Below, piece by piece: positions 45,647 through 56,640 of a stretch of DNA of 64,000 nucleotides. The stretch covers positions 22,317,567 through 22,381,566 of the forward strand of contig OX579636.1 in assembly GCA_951230915.1 (NCBI GenBank). The letters are read 5' to 3'. Within the stretch, counting starts at the first letter, position 1, and each line of letters opens with the position of its first letter. The notes under the pieces were generated by a model that was given only the letters and a program-made list of their open reading frames with translations, was not told the origin of the DNA and made no database searches. The position numbers and the translations under genes are program-made. Source of the stretch: Antitrichia curtipendula. Its lineage: Eukaryota; Streptophyta; Bryopsida; Hypnales; Leucodontaceae.

Positions 45647-46571
45647 CCTCTAAAGCCCTGAGGCCTTTTCTCCATCAAAACACACTCAAAACTGCCACTT
45701 CTATTGCAAAGAGCAAAAAACTATAAATTTTTATTTTTTTTTGCATATCTAACCGTAGGATCTTATACTAGACTAGTATGAGAATGTATGCAAGAAATTT
45801 CAGAAACTTTGACCAAATAGATTGCAAGATATTTGCATTCAAAGTGAAGAAAACAAGTTTTTTTGCACCTTGCTTTACTAGATTTTTGGGCTTTGAACCT
45901 ATTTAACTTAAATTTTTTGTATTGCTGATTTTGATTTTCTAAGTTTATATGTTGAATACTTTAGTTGAGAATCTAGGAAAAAAAATTCAAGAAAAAAACA
46001 CTAAATTTTCACTCATTAGAAAATTGTTAAGTAGAAGTAGGTTCAAGATTGAAGGAATAACTAAATCGTTAATAGCTCTAAGACAAAATTGAAATACCAT
46101 AATCCCAACGGTGAGATTGTTCTAACAAGCAAATCCAACCTTGTCTAACAATTCTTTTTTTTAAATTGTAAAAATTGCATTCAAAAAGGAATCCTAAAAG
46201 TTATTTTTTTAAGAAGATGCTTAAATTGCCCGAAAAACTAAGATTGTCCATAACTTTTTTATTATTAGTCCAAATAGAATGAATCAAAGCTTCAAATGTA
46301 CACAAAAAGACATAGGTTTTGGAAAAAAAAAAAATTTTAATTTATTTTGACTTTTTGTGATACTTTTGTGTTGCCCACCAAATTCTATTTTTGGCATAAC
46401 TTTCTCTCTCGGGCACCATTTGAAATAAAAATTATATATCCACAAAGCTCTCACAGAACCGCATAACTTCAAAAAATTCCCAAAAAATAATTTACAAATT
46501 GAGATCACAGGAACCTACCCGAACCCAAATTGACAATTTGTCTTCCAAGGGGACAAATGGGCCTTTAGGGG
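45647..46571. mobile_element. Possible second TTAA-type element
   Basis: The left end reads TTAA then CCTCTAAAGCCCTGAGGCC; the right end reads GGGCCTTTAGGGG then TTGT. The termini are imperfect inverted repeats resembling those of 18324-18978, and the right TTAA has one or two changes. The interior is AT-rich and non-coding. Confidence 0.5.
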
Positions 46572-46582
46572 TTGTGTATTCT

Positions 46583-46833
46583 GCTTGAATGCCACATTTA
46601 ACTATTTCTGGACTTTCAAAGGGTCCAGAATTAATAATAGAAAAAAAAATGGTCATTTGGAAATAATGCAAAACATTAAGAGATCTATATAAAATATTGG
46701 GAGATCATTACAAAACATCTGAAGATCTATACAAACATTTGAAGATCTCCAGATGTTATTATCTGGAGATTTTTTAATGTTTTGTCTAAAATTCACGTAA
46801 AAGTACAAACATAGTTAAATGTGGCATTTGAAC
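46583..46833. mobile_element. Small fold-back element
   Basis: The ends are GCTTGAATGCCACATTTAAC and the near-complement GTTAAATGTGGCATTTGAAC. The centre has a second inverted repeat around AGATCTCCAGATGTTATTATCTGG. It abuts the TTAA-type element. Confidence 0.65.
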
Positions 46834-47094
46834 AATATGCTTTCATATTTGGCTACTCGCAAGAGTGGTCAAAAAGCAGTTACCATATGTGTTCCACTGA
46901 GTTGTAGAGTGTATGTGTGCTGATAGCGTTTTGTCTTAGATTCTTCAATCCACTTGCACACTTTAAAATGTCAGTTTTCATAAATTCAGCATTAAAATCA
47001 TAAAAATTAAAACATAATTGACAATCAATTCATATACATTTGAAAGCCACTTGTTGAAAGTTTATCAAAGTGAGGAGACAAGATTTTATACAAG

Positions 47095-47610
47095 TGGGGT
47101 TATAGGAGATAAAACAACCGACATGGGATATGTAAATTAGAATTAGCAAGAGCTAAACCTCTCATACTTAAGTAAAAAAAGTAATAATTGTGTTCAATGA
47201 AGAACTTCAGACCTCATTTTGATAGAGTAGAATTTTTTTTCAAAATAATTTTGATCTGAAATTTTTTGGGAAATCACACTATCTTTCATTTACAAAAATC
47301 TATTTGAGATTTCAAGATTCCAATCAAAAGTTACGGACAAAATTAAGAGAGGGATTGGAAGGGATATTTTTCTTTGACATTTTCAAACACCCTCTTTGAA
47401 TTTTGTCCATAACTTTTTATTGGAAGATCAAAATCACAAATGGATTTTTGAAAATGAAATCTAGCTCAATTTTCCAACTTTTCTTAGTTCAAAGTTTTTG
47501 CAAAAAAATAATTCTACTCTACCAAATTGAGGTTTGAAGTTCCACATTGAAAACAATTCCTTTGTCTTGACAATGAGCAACTAAGCTCTCATCTTCAAAT
47601 TGTACCATAC
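47095..47610. mobile_element. Fold-back element, copy 2 of the 38267-39118 family
   Basis: It shares with copy 1 the order GGGGTTATAGGAGATA, ACAACCGACATGGGATATG, TCAGACCTCATTTTGATAGA and TCAAAAGTTACGGACAAAAT, and is itself an inverted repeat centred near 47370 with arms of about 240 bp. It is more diverged and shorter than copy 1. Confidence 0.8.
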
Positions 47611-48897
47611 CTTTTGAAGACTCATGACGGATAATGAATTTAATTATAAAAACGACCTCTCCACCCTATATCTTATAATTAGATTCCCTTGAATGTTGTA
47701 CTTTGCATTTTTCCTTGAAGGATATCGTTGTTTTTACTAGAAATGGAATCAACCATGCCATTAAGAAAAAATATGAACTACAACATTACATGTCAATTAG
47801 CAAATAGGATTCCCTTAAATGTTTTATTTTGCATTTTTCTTGAATGGTGTCATTTCCACCAGAAATGGAATCAACCATGCCATTGAAAAAAATGTGAACT
47901 ACAATATTATTTATCAATTAGAAAATAAGATTTAATTCTTTTTGGAACAAGGTAGTGTCTTTGATTTATTTTGTATTTTTGTAACAAGATAGACTTTGGA
48001 TTATTTTCATAACAAGCTAGGTTTTGGAATCTTTCATTTTTTTGTAATAAGTTGAGTCTACATTCTTGTCTTATTTTTGTAACAAGCACATTATTGATTA
48101 TTTATTTATTTGTTTCAAGCTTTGACTTTGTCAAAAAAAATCACAAAAGATTTGATGCAATTTTAAAATGTGTTGATAAATTGCCGCCCTCATAGATTCT
48201 CCATTTCACAATGAATTAGGATCTAATTTCTCATAAACATTTCAAAATTCTCACATGTAAAGTACCTTGGTAAGTGGGCTATTGTCATAGTCATTGGAGC
48301 CACGTTTTGCTTTGTCTTTTGAAACAAATGAAACAAAACTCCATTATATGGAGCAAAATACAAGACCAACAACTACAAATGGCTTGCCAATTTACATTAA
48401 AACCACAGACTGACTACACAAACATAGAAATAGACATGACCTACAAATAAGAGGGATAGTGTCCAACAAGAGTAGTACGCAAAGAGGCCGATAAGCCACT
48501 CTTGACTTGCCAAGATAGGACCCACATCCAACATATAACACCGGGAGTTGGAGCCACATTTCGATTGGGCACCGCTATTCTGGTGTACACTTGAAGCAAG
48601 TGTGTGAGGTTGTTCAACATGCAATCTTGTATTGACTTTTCCTCCTTTTTCGACTTTGTATAGTATAGTCTATATATATAGAGCACCAAACACCCATCTC
48701 TAGTCAAGAATTTCTTGCCGTTGTTTGTTTTTATTAAAACCACTTTCAATTGCAAAATTTTGTAGCACACTTGCAAGTGGTTGTTGTCTAAAAATCCCAC
48801 CTCAAACAAACGTGATCTAAAGTTACTAAACAGCGGTTGTATGAAAATACGATGAAAATTTGCTCATGTATGCCGTTTGCTAACATCCTAAAGGGAT
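47611..48897. other. AT-rich stretch with a short duplicated segment
   Basis: A block reading TTTTGCATTTTTC then AGAAATGGAATCAACCATGC occurs at about 47700-47760 and again at 47825-47880, so about 115 bp are tandemly duplicated. No gene is recognised. Confidence 0.45.
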
Positions 48898-49311
48898 TAA
48901 GGTAGTATTCTCTAAAAGTGCCCATCTTCTTCAAACCGATCCTATTTTAAAGTGGAGAATGGAGATGGGATGATCCTTAAATGGACCACTTTAACAATTG
49001 AATGCATCAAGAAAAAATTGTTTTTCTATTGCAAGAGCCAATCATTATTTTTGATTTCCGCACATCTCTTTACAAGTTGCAAGTGGACGGATTTTGGAAG
49101 ACCTATGTTCACAAATAGGTGCATGTGCCCCAAATCTTTGAAAATTTATAAGTAATTTAAAAATGCTTGGAAAAATACAAAACCACTTGTGTTAGGTTCC
49201 ACATCTATTTTTCTTTTTTTGATAAAATAATCTAAAATATTTTTGTCCATAGAAGCTTGTGAAAAAGGTGGACTAGTCCTTAAATGGTTGCTTTAGGAGC
49301 ATATTACCTTA
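48898..49311. mobile_element. MITE-like element
   Basis: The left end TAAGGTAGTATTCTCTAAAA pairs with the right end, whose complement reads TAAGGTAATATGCTCCTAAA. The 414-bp interior is non-coding. No clean target duplication was seen. Confidence 0.55.
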
Positions 49312-49404
49312 CTAGTGGGATTCAAAACTCTTATATTTTAGCTTTTAGGGTTTGGATGTCTAGTACATGCTCTGTAATGCATGTATTGGGATCACATCCC
49401 TATT

Positions 49405-49805
49405 GAGAGCATCTGCAATGCCCCCTTCAATAGTGAAGGTATCAGCATTGTGCCGAGTGGTTTGTTGTTTGTAATTAAAATTGGACTTCTAAGCAATCAT
49501 TATGGGGGGCTCCACTTCCACAGCCTTGGTATGTGACCCCCTAGGATTGGAAAATTTGCAAAATGTGAAGGGCCAATGAAAAGTTCAACCTTCCATTGTT
49601 TCAATGAAAGGTCTTTTTTTAATGTAGATTCTATTCTTTCTTACTTAAATTATAATGCAAAAATGTCCACTTGATGTTGAGATTGCCGGCTTTGCATTGG
49701 GTCAATTTTTCCAAAAAAAATCCAGCACTTCCATGGCCTTATAGAATGGCCTGCTATTAGTTGTTACAGGGCTTGTATGTTGAGTACACATCGTAGATGC
49801 CCTAA
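49405..49805. mobile_element. MITE-like element
   Basis: The left end GAGAGCATCTGCAATG resembles the complement of the right end, TAGGGCATCTACGATG. GAGCATCT-type ends are common among plant MITEs. The interior is non-coding. Confidence 0.5.
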
Positions 49806-50368
49806 GTAAGTTAGGAGGTCTGTAAAGTGCCCATTTAAGAACTAGAAATTCTTTGGAGAAGGTTTGTCTTCTTTAAATTTTCATTTAATGACAAATGGAA
49901 TTGGCATTGAGCCCAAATAATTTCATATTTTTTAGAGCCTTGTGCAATTAGATATGAGTTTTTGAAGTTGTAGTCACTATAAGTGTCTATCTACTCAAAT
50001 GCATATTATTTGTACGTTGTTGGTGTAATGAGAAAGCAAATTACATGTATCTCTATATTAAAAGATGCTTTTAGAGCCCAAGCGCTTTATGGACCTCCTA
50101 CCTTATCCTCCACATTCAATTGGCTTTGGACTAGAAGAGGTTGTCTAACAACGAAAATTCTTGTTGAAAAAATGGTATTGCTTTGCACTTTGCACTATAG
50201 TGATAGAATGACAAAAAGTAGTGGGGTTGCTCAAAAGTAGTAACCTTGGTCACAAAATCCAAAACTCCACACACATCCTATTGGTGAAGTTATATAATCC
50301 AAAAAAATTCAAGCTTGTCGGTGAAAAGCAATACATTTGCTTTCAATTGTGGAAATCTATACTAAATG

Positions 50369-50523
50369 CACTAGAAGAAAACCTTGTTGTTGTCAACACA
50401 ATCTACATGATGATTTTGTTCTCTGTAACATAAAAACATCAATTTCAACAAAAATAGAACAAACACCAATAGAATAAAAACGTCATGTAGATTGTGTTGA
50501 CAACAACAAGGTTTCTTCTAATG
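50369..50523. mobile_element. CACTA-type MITE, 155 bp, complete
   Basis: It starts CACTAGAAGAAAACCTTG and ends CAAGGTTTCTTCTAATG. The arms are almost perfect for about 42 bp (core GTTGTCAACACAATCTACAT). It is flanked by ATG on both sides (50366-50368 and 50524-50526), a 3-bp target duplication typical of CACTA elements. Confidence 0.87.
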
Positions 50524-52300
50524 ATGGTAGGACATTAAGACTTTAATTTCTAAATGAAAAGTTTAGAGAATATGAGGAAGTTTGTGAGGAAGTACTCATT
50601 CAAAATTCATTGAATTATAGGGATTTTCCTTAAACCCTTGATCAATTGTCTATAATTAATTGTCAATTGTCTCTAGAGGACATCTCTTTGCCTCATAAAT
50701 ATTCATAACCTCCATTATTTTCCATAAGTTATCTTATCCCTTTGCCAATACCTTCAACTTTACAAGTGATGGCAAAGAGGCTTTTGATTTTCAAAGAATT
50801 AAAAAAAGCTCAATCTTTTTATGGAAGCATTACTCGATGAAGTAGGCCTTTTTTGTATTGCAAGTGTTATGTATACATTGCAATGGTTCTAATATATACT
50901 TGCTTTTAGCTACATCTTCCTACAAGGTGCACTAATGCCTTGATCTACCCAAATCAATTCATGAGCTAAGAATACTCTTCAAGAAGACTTTGAAAACTAT
51001 ACTACCATCTCTTGAAAAATACTAAAAAGAGGCATCGACAATGTTTTGGTGTATCTCAAGGTGGGGATGGTAAAGGAAGACAACATTGAATAAGAATATT
51101 TAAAATACAATTCAATTCTCAGGCAAGTTTACTCACAATTACAAGTGTTTTGCATTAGGAGTTTTGTAGCCTACTTAATGTCATGTGCCTTATAGCTATT
51201 GATGAAATGCAAAATACTCCACTTCATTCCATTGAGGGGATGAAATGATGTGAAATCTTTCACATCATTGGAGAAAGGGCAACAAAGCCACAAACTAGTG
51301 AATGTTATGATAACACAATATAAACACACCAATTCGCTAGCGAGAAATAATATTCAACCAACTATTGAGGAAGAGCATTTAAGTTGTAAGGTAGGAGGTT
51401 CTAAAAATACATAGATTCTAAAACTGATCACCTCCTCAAATGTACAGTATTTGTACATGTTTTTTTTTCATAGCCACAATGTACAAACAGTGTACATTTT
51501 AGGAAGTGGGCAGTTGCAGAGCCCTATGCCATTTCAACTTCAAAGTTTCATAACTAATTCTACAAAGCTCCAAAAAATATGAAACGACTTGGGTTGGATA
51601 CCAATTCTTCTTGTCTTTCAAGGAAATCTTACTGAAAAATATTTCAAGAAGCTTCACCTCTCCAAAATTCAGTTCCAGCTCTTAGGTGTGCGACTTATGG
51701 ACCTCTACCTTAGTACAAATGAATTTTCAAGCAAGTGTACTCTCAATCACAGTCATGTTTTGCATGACTTCAGCTCATGACCTTGTGACAGAACTAATTA
51801 CAATTGATAATTATGTAAGTGCATGACTTCATGAACTAAGTGCAATTGGTGTATAGTGTATACTACATGTTGTCCATTAAACTGCTGGATGGGCCTAAGC
51901 CTGCCACTGTATTGTAGCTGAATTTCTCATACCAGACACTTCACTGTATGAATCCCCCGCTGCCAAGATTGAATGGATCGCAAGTTTGCTGGACATTTCA
52001 ACAAAAATCATCGAACTCTTCACCTGCGTAGTCTAGTTTGGATCACAGATGCAAGGATCTCAAGAAGGAACATGGGCTGAGGAATGGCGACTGAACAAAC
52101 CATGTAATAAACGGATTGAAGTTATAGATTGAACAGAGTGACCTCCATTTGAGCTACACACAGAATGAGTAAGCTGCTCATCTTACCAGAAGGTGAGTGT
52201 TTGCTTGCTCCTTGTTCCATGACTCAAGGCAGCAATCCATGCAGAGCCAATCTGACTTGCAATCAGTATTACCAACATGACTACCAACAAAGAATGAGCT
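50524..52300. other. Intergenic, one dispersed repeat, no gene
   Basis: Apart from the repeat at 51540-51705 no structure is recognised. A palindromic-looking patch around TGTACAGTATTTGTACA lies at 51440. Confidence 0.35.
51540..51705 (+). repeat. Dispersed repeat, copy 2 of the AAGCTCCAAAAA family
   Basis: It matches 12945-13115 in the same orientation, including AAGCTCCAAAAA, GACTTGGGTT and TTTCAAGAAGCTTCACCTCT. Confidence 0.7.
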
Positions 52301-52379
52301 ACTAGATAGATGACTCTCCAAAGAAGCTGGAATCCCTCAAGCTCAGTTGAACCTCTCTCTGCAAGAACTTACGTCTAGA

Positions 52380-52930
52380 GCAATTCCTGAGGAGGAGGGC
52401 ATTCTGGGAAAAAAAGGGACGACAAGGAGGCGTTTTGTATAGGGCAATGCCCGCAGAGGAGGGCATTGCGCCAAATAATCGGCCGACTAGGAGGGCGGAG
52501 CCCGACGAGGAGGGCTGATTATTTGGCGCAATGCCCGACGATAAGGGTATTGCCCGACGTAAATCACGACGAAATCGCGACGAAATCGAGATGAAAACAC
52601 AGAACCGGATGAAAAATCCGTAATCCCCGATTACGCGGTTTTGCCTGCGTAATCGGGGATTACGGCACAGAAGCTTCCCGCCGATTGAACGGGACATTTC
52701 CTGCGAGTGGTTTACGTTTCCCAAAATGTCACGACAACGAGAAGCATGGGTCGATGTAAACTACTGCCAGGAAACCGCAATTGGATGAAGAGAATCGGTC
52801 CGAGATGAAACTCGTGGATGAAGAATCTGTAATTCACAATTAGGTGTGGAAACCCACATAATTGTGGATTATGGCCTGATTGCGCCAAATAACCTGCCCG
52901 CAAAATGAACGGGAGGTTTGCTGATGCTGG
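52380..52930. repeat. GC-rich island with perfect hairpins and a degenerate internal copy
   Basis: Two perfect 19-bp inverted repeats occur: GGCATTGCGCCAAATAATC (52462-52480) with its complement at 52517-52535, and CCGTAATCCCCGATTACGC (52618-52636) with its complement at 52647-52665. Short words such as AGGAGGGC and CGACGAAATCG repeat in tandem. The stretch 52825-52930 repeats 52610-52710 in degenerate form, including a weaker hairpin and GAACGGGA. No coding frame is convincing. Confidence 0.7.
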
Positions 52931-53044
52931 TTCACGAGGGATAAGTTCCTTGTTGGTGCCGCAATGGAGAGAGCTGAGCATCACAAATGTCCAACTTCTC
53001 CTAGGACCCAAGAATCCAACACCTTGGCAAGCAATAGTTGACAC

Positions 53045-53779
53045 TTACAGTCCTAACTTACAACTGCATGAATTTCTGATGCTCACAGAGTTCATACTCA
53101 GCATTGTCTATCATGGGTAACAACTTGCAGGCAATTTTTTTTTTTTTTTTCATTTTTTATGAAGTGCCAAAGTGCCAATATAAAATGTTGTAGCGGTGCC
53201 TCAAATTTCAACATTCATCCACATACTGGATAGAAAATATCACTTCGCACATATCACATGTGCATAAATTTTGTTTTCATTCACAATGTAATAGTGATTT
53301 CATCCAAGATGTTTTTCAATCTGAAGTTTTCTAGCAAAAATCTTCATGCTTTGTTGTCATTTTATAGCCAGATTATTTTTTTTCTAATGCAATGCCAAAA
53401 AACAGAAATGCTTGCTGGATAGCTGGGTCAAAAGAAGAACCCTAATACTCTAAGGGCATTGCATCCGGGATTGCATCTAATATTTTCTAAGTTCCAGTAT
53501 ATGAGTCATGCGCGGAATGACAATTATCCTGAATCCTATGCCACTACGAAATCAAGTTGAGCAAAAATTTCAAAGCAAAATACAGTTGGTGTTGAAGCAA
53601 GAGAGTCCATGATACACATTACAAAATCAAGTTACACTCAGTTTTCATTCACTAGTTGTCACCATGAACCTTGAAGTAGAGCAAATTTCAATCAACATTC
53701 AAAGTATCTTATTGCAGAGACACTGCAAAATTGCAACATGCAAAATCATTGACACAATCCACAATCCACTGAAAAGAGG
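53045..53779. other. AT-rich intergenic DNA
   Basis: No gene or repeat is recognised. A T run lies at 53137-53150. Confidence 0.4.
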
Positions 53780-54250
53780 CCGTCACCACGGGTTTTCCAT
53801 TTCTTCCCCCTCCCCAAAACAAAAAATTTTGAACCGTTGATTTTAAAATAAAAATAAATCTCCCCCCAGATACTGTTGATCTTCAAAACATTCCTGGATA
53901 CAAATACAAGTAGAAGTATGGGTATAGATACTATATGGTGTATGGTATGGTATATGAATATGGATGTGAGTATATATATTATATGGATACGGTACCATAT
54001 AGATACAGATACGACCTCAATACAAGATACGGTTATAATACAACGTTATGGGATTTATCCCATATCGAAAGGCACCCTCACCCTCACCTCAAAATTACAA
54101 ATGGGGGGAAGGGGGAGATGAACAAAAAAATTAATGTAATTTAATTTTAAAAAATCCAGGGGGATACCAAAGAATTAATAAAAAGAATTGGATTTTGGGT
54201 GCATTTGTCACAATGCACCCAAAAGTGGCTGTAATAGCTATTCCCAATCT
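53780..54250 (-). repeat. Repeat with ATATGGATAC core, copy 1 (inverted)
   Basis: The block runs from AAAAGAGGCCGTCACCAC, through a core rich in GATATGG/GGATACGG words, a G-run and an AT stretch, to CCAAAAGTGGCTGTAATAGC. The same parts occur in opposite order and orientation at 55979-56399. An inner palindrome (GGTGCATTTGTCACAATGCACC) lies near the right end. The class is unknown. Confidence 0.55.
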
Positions 54251-54339
54251 CATTGATAGTCTTCTGAGGGAGTGATACCGTATCATTTCCATGCAGTTAA
54301 ATCAACTACTACACTATCAAAGTAAATTTCAATTAACTT

Positions 54340-55270
54340 TGAAGCCAGAAATTGAAAATTTCTTCTAAAATAAATTGCAGACTTAATATTTGTGGTTTTC
54401 TCATGAAAAAAGAATTCTTAAATTATTGATTTTTGAAGATTATTATTATTATTTTTTAGTCCAAAAACGTATTTGGAAGGTCATTTTTTGAATTGAAAAA
54501 AATGCTTTTTGAGGTCAAATCTACCAATGCCCTTTGCATTATAGAATATTTTTAGAGCAATGTCTTCAAAATTTGTATTGTACAAATGCTAAAGAACTAA
54601 GACAAGAATCTCTCCAAAAATTGATTGATGAAAAAATGCAATTTTGTGTGTTTGGGATGTGTTTGCATTCATCCATTGTTCAAAATTTGAAAGTGTAGTC
54701 CTTAACTCCTTAAAGACCAGAGGGTAGTCCAAATTTCTAAAATTGTAGAGATGTATCCTAAAATGCAACTTTGAATGTAAATCTAACGATGATGACTCTC
54801 AATCAATAGTTGTAAAACAAAATCTATAGAATATAATCATACAATTAGGTACTTAGATCAACCTGTATACAAAATAATATTTTTCAATTAAATTTGAAAT
54901 AAAATATAAAAAATTCCTTAAAGTGATTCTAGATTTAATACCTGTGACTTTACAAGAGTTTTTTTTTTCCTTTGAGTTCAAAATGATAAGTTCTTATCAT
55001 AGTAAATTTTGAAGATTTTTATATTATTTTTATAATCAAAACATTTTTGAATGATCGTTTTTTGAATTGAAAAAGTTTTTTTTTGAGGCTAAACCTACGA
55101 GTATCCTTTGAATTACAAAATAGTTGCAAAACAAAGTCTTTGGAATCTATACTATACAAATGTTAAAGAACTAACATAAGAATCTTTAAAAAATTGATGG
55201 ATGAGAAATTGCATTTTGCATGCTTGGAATGTGTTTGTCTTCATTTATTGTTCAAAATTTGAATGTCTGA
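54340..55270 (+). repeat. Tandem duplication with a unit of about 560 bp
   Basis: The segment 54340-54700 returns, with many differences, at about 54895-55270. Shared landmarks in order are TTTTTTGAATTGAAAAA, TTTGAGG, GTACAAATGCTAAAGAAC or TATACAAATGTTAAAGAAC, AAAAATTGAT and TGTTCAAAATTTGAA. Non-coding, and old judging by the divergence. Confidence 0.7.
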
Positions 55271-55639
55271 GGGTTCAAAATTATTTTTGTGCTCATGGTC
55301 ATGACTTCCACACAAGTCCAAGTGGAGTAGGTACTGATAGATGCATGAAATCTACTTACTAGTTTTATTTGAATATTACAAAATGTAGATTTGCAATTGT
55401 TGAATCAAATGAATATTTTTTTCTCAATTTTGACCTTTTGAAAGTCAAATTTCATGTGTGGAGTTGGTGAATGATTATATTTTCTTATTTTGAATTCAAA
55501 ACTTGAAAATTTGATCATTTGTGGTAATTGATAAATTTCAATGTTTTTCCTTTGGTAAGAAATTTCAAATAAAATTTCAAATTTCCCCTCTCTAAGCAAT
55601 GGTGGAAGAGTTTTCATTGGTATGATCAGAAAGTCTTCA

Positions 55640-56640
55640 TTCTATGTTTGTATTTCAAAGAGGGGATATAAGCATCGATTATCTATAATAGGAAAGACTC
55701 TAGCATAGGTGAGGACACTCAAAGATAGGAGCTTTATGGATCAACAAGTCAAAAAGGTGTTTCAACTTTTGTTGCATAATTCAAGGTCCAAAAAACAAAC
55801 CACATTTTTGTGGCAAATTCTAAATCAAGGAATTGTTACTAGAAAGTAGCTGAGTTGGGGAATTCCATATACATTTTTGGGTTGTTCTATGCATGAACAT
55901 TCTAAGGAAACCATTATACATCTTTTCTAGAAGTGCAATCACACCCGGGAGTTATGGAAGAGAGTTAACAAATAATGTGGTAGGTAGTTACTGTCTCTTT
56001 TGAGTACATAGTGACATGGATGTCACTATGCACTTAAAAAAAATAAAAATTCGACTTTATTTATATTTTCAGTTACCTCCCTTGGTGAGCTCAAAAAAAT
56101 TAAAAAATTAAGTTAGTTAAAAATTATTTTTCACCCCCCCCCCCCCCCCTCCCCTCCCCTTTTGTAATTTTGAGGCGGGGTTGGGGTTGGCAATTGATAT
56201 GGGATATATCCTATATCCGTACATATATCTGTAGCTATATATGTAACCATATCAATATTATATTTGTATCATATCCCAAATTGTTTTTTGGAATTGACGA
56301 TGCTCCAAGGGGGTCTAATTTTTTTTAACACAATCAACGACCCTCATTGACCGGAATACCCAAACAGGTAGTAATAGCCTCTTTTCAGTGCATAGTGTTG
56401 GTTATCTACCTTTCAAAACTTTGAACAAGCTTTACTTGACAAGTATGAAATTAATTGCATTGGTAAAATTGAGCACTTAGCCTTTGAAGGACAATCTTGG
56501 AACATCCTTAGGCGTTTTTTAATTTGGTTCATTTGGACGGGTAGATGCAACAAGAGATATGGCAATCAAGCTATTAACAAAGAAAGAATTAACAAAGAAT
56601 TTCAAGCTATTAACAAAAAATTCTCACCTCAGTCTGGACT
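55640..56640 (+). pseudogene. LINE reverse-transcriptase tail (zf-RVT) relic, split by an insertion
   Basis: From about 55740 the plus strand reads QVKKVFQLLLHNSR, then TTFLWQILNQGIVTRK, stop, LSWGIPYTFLGC, and KETIIHLF, stop, KCNHTRELWKR. This follows the zinc-binding domain at the end of plant LINE reverse transcriptases (F-W-K-L, then C, H-L-F, C and W). After a 420-bp insertion (55979-56399) it resumes with FEGQSWNILRRFLIWFIWTG. Several stops show it is dead. Only this 3' fragment of the LINE is seen. Confidence 0.7.
55979..56399 (+). repeat. Repeat with ATATGGATAC core, copy 2, inside the LINE relic
   Basis: Both ends carry a related 31-bp direct repeat (GGTAGTTACTGTCTC at 55979, GGTAGTAATAGCCTC at about 56369). 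It shares the C-run, TTGTAATTTTGAG and GATATGGGATATATCC core with 53780-54250 in opposite orientation. A palindrome GTGACATGGATGTCAC lies near the left end. It separates two coding pieces of one LINE, so it is an insertion. Confidence 0.6.
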
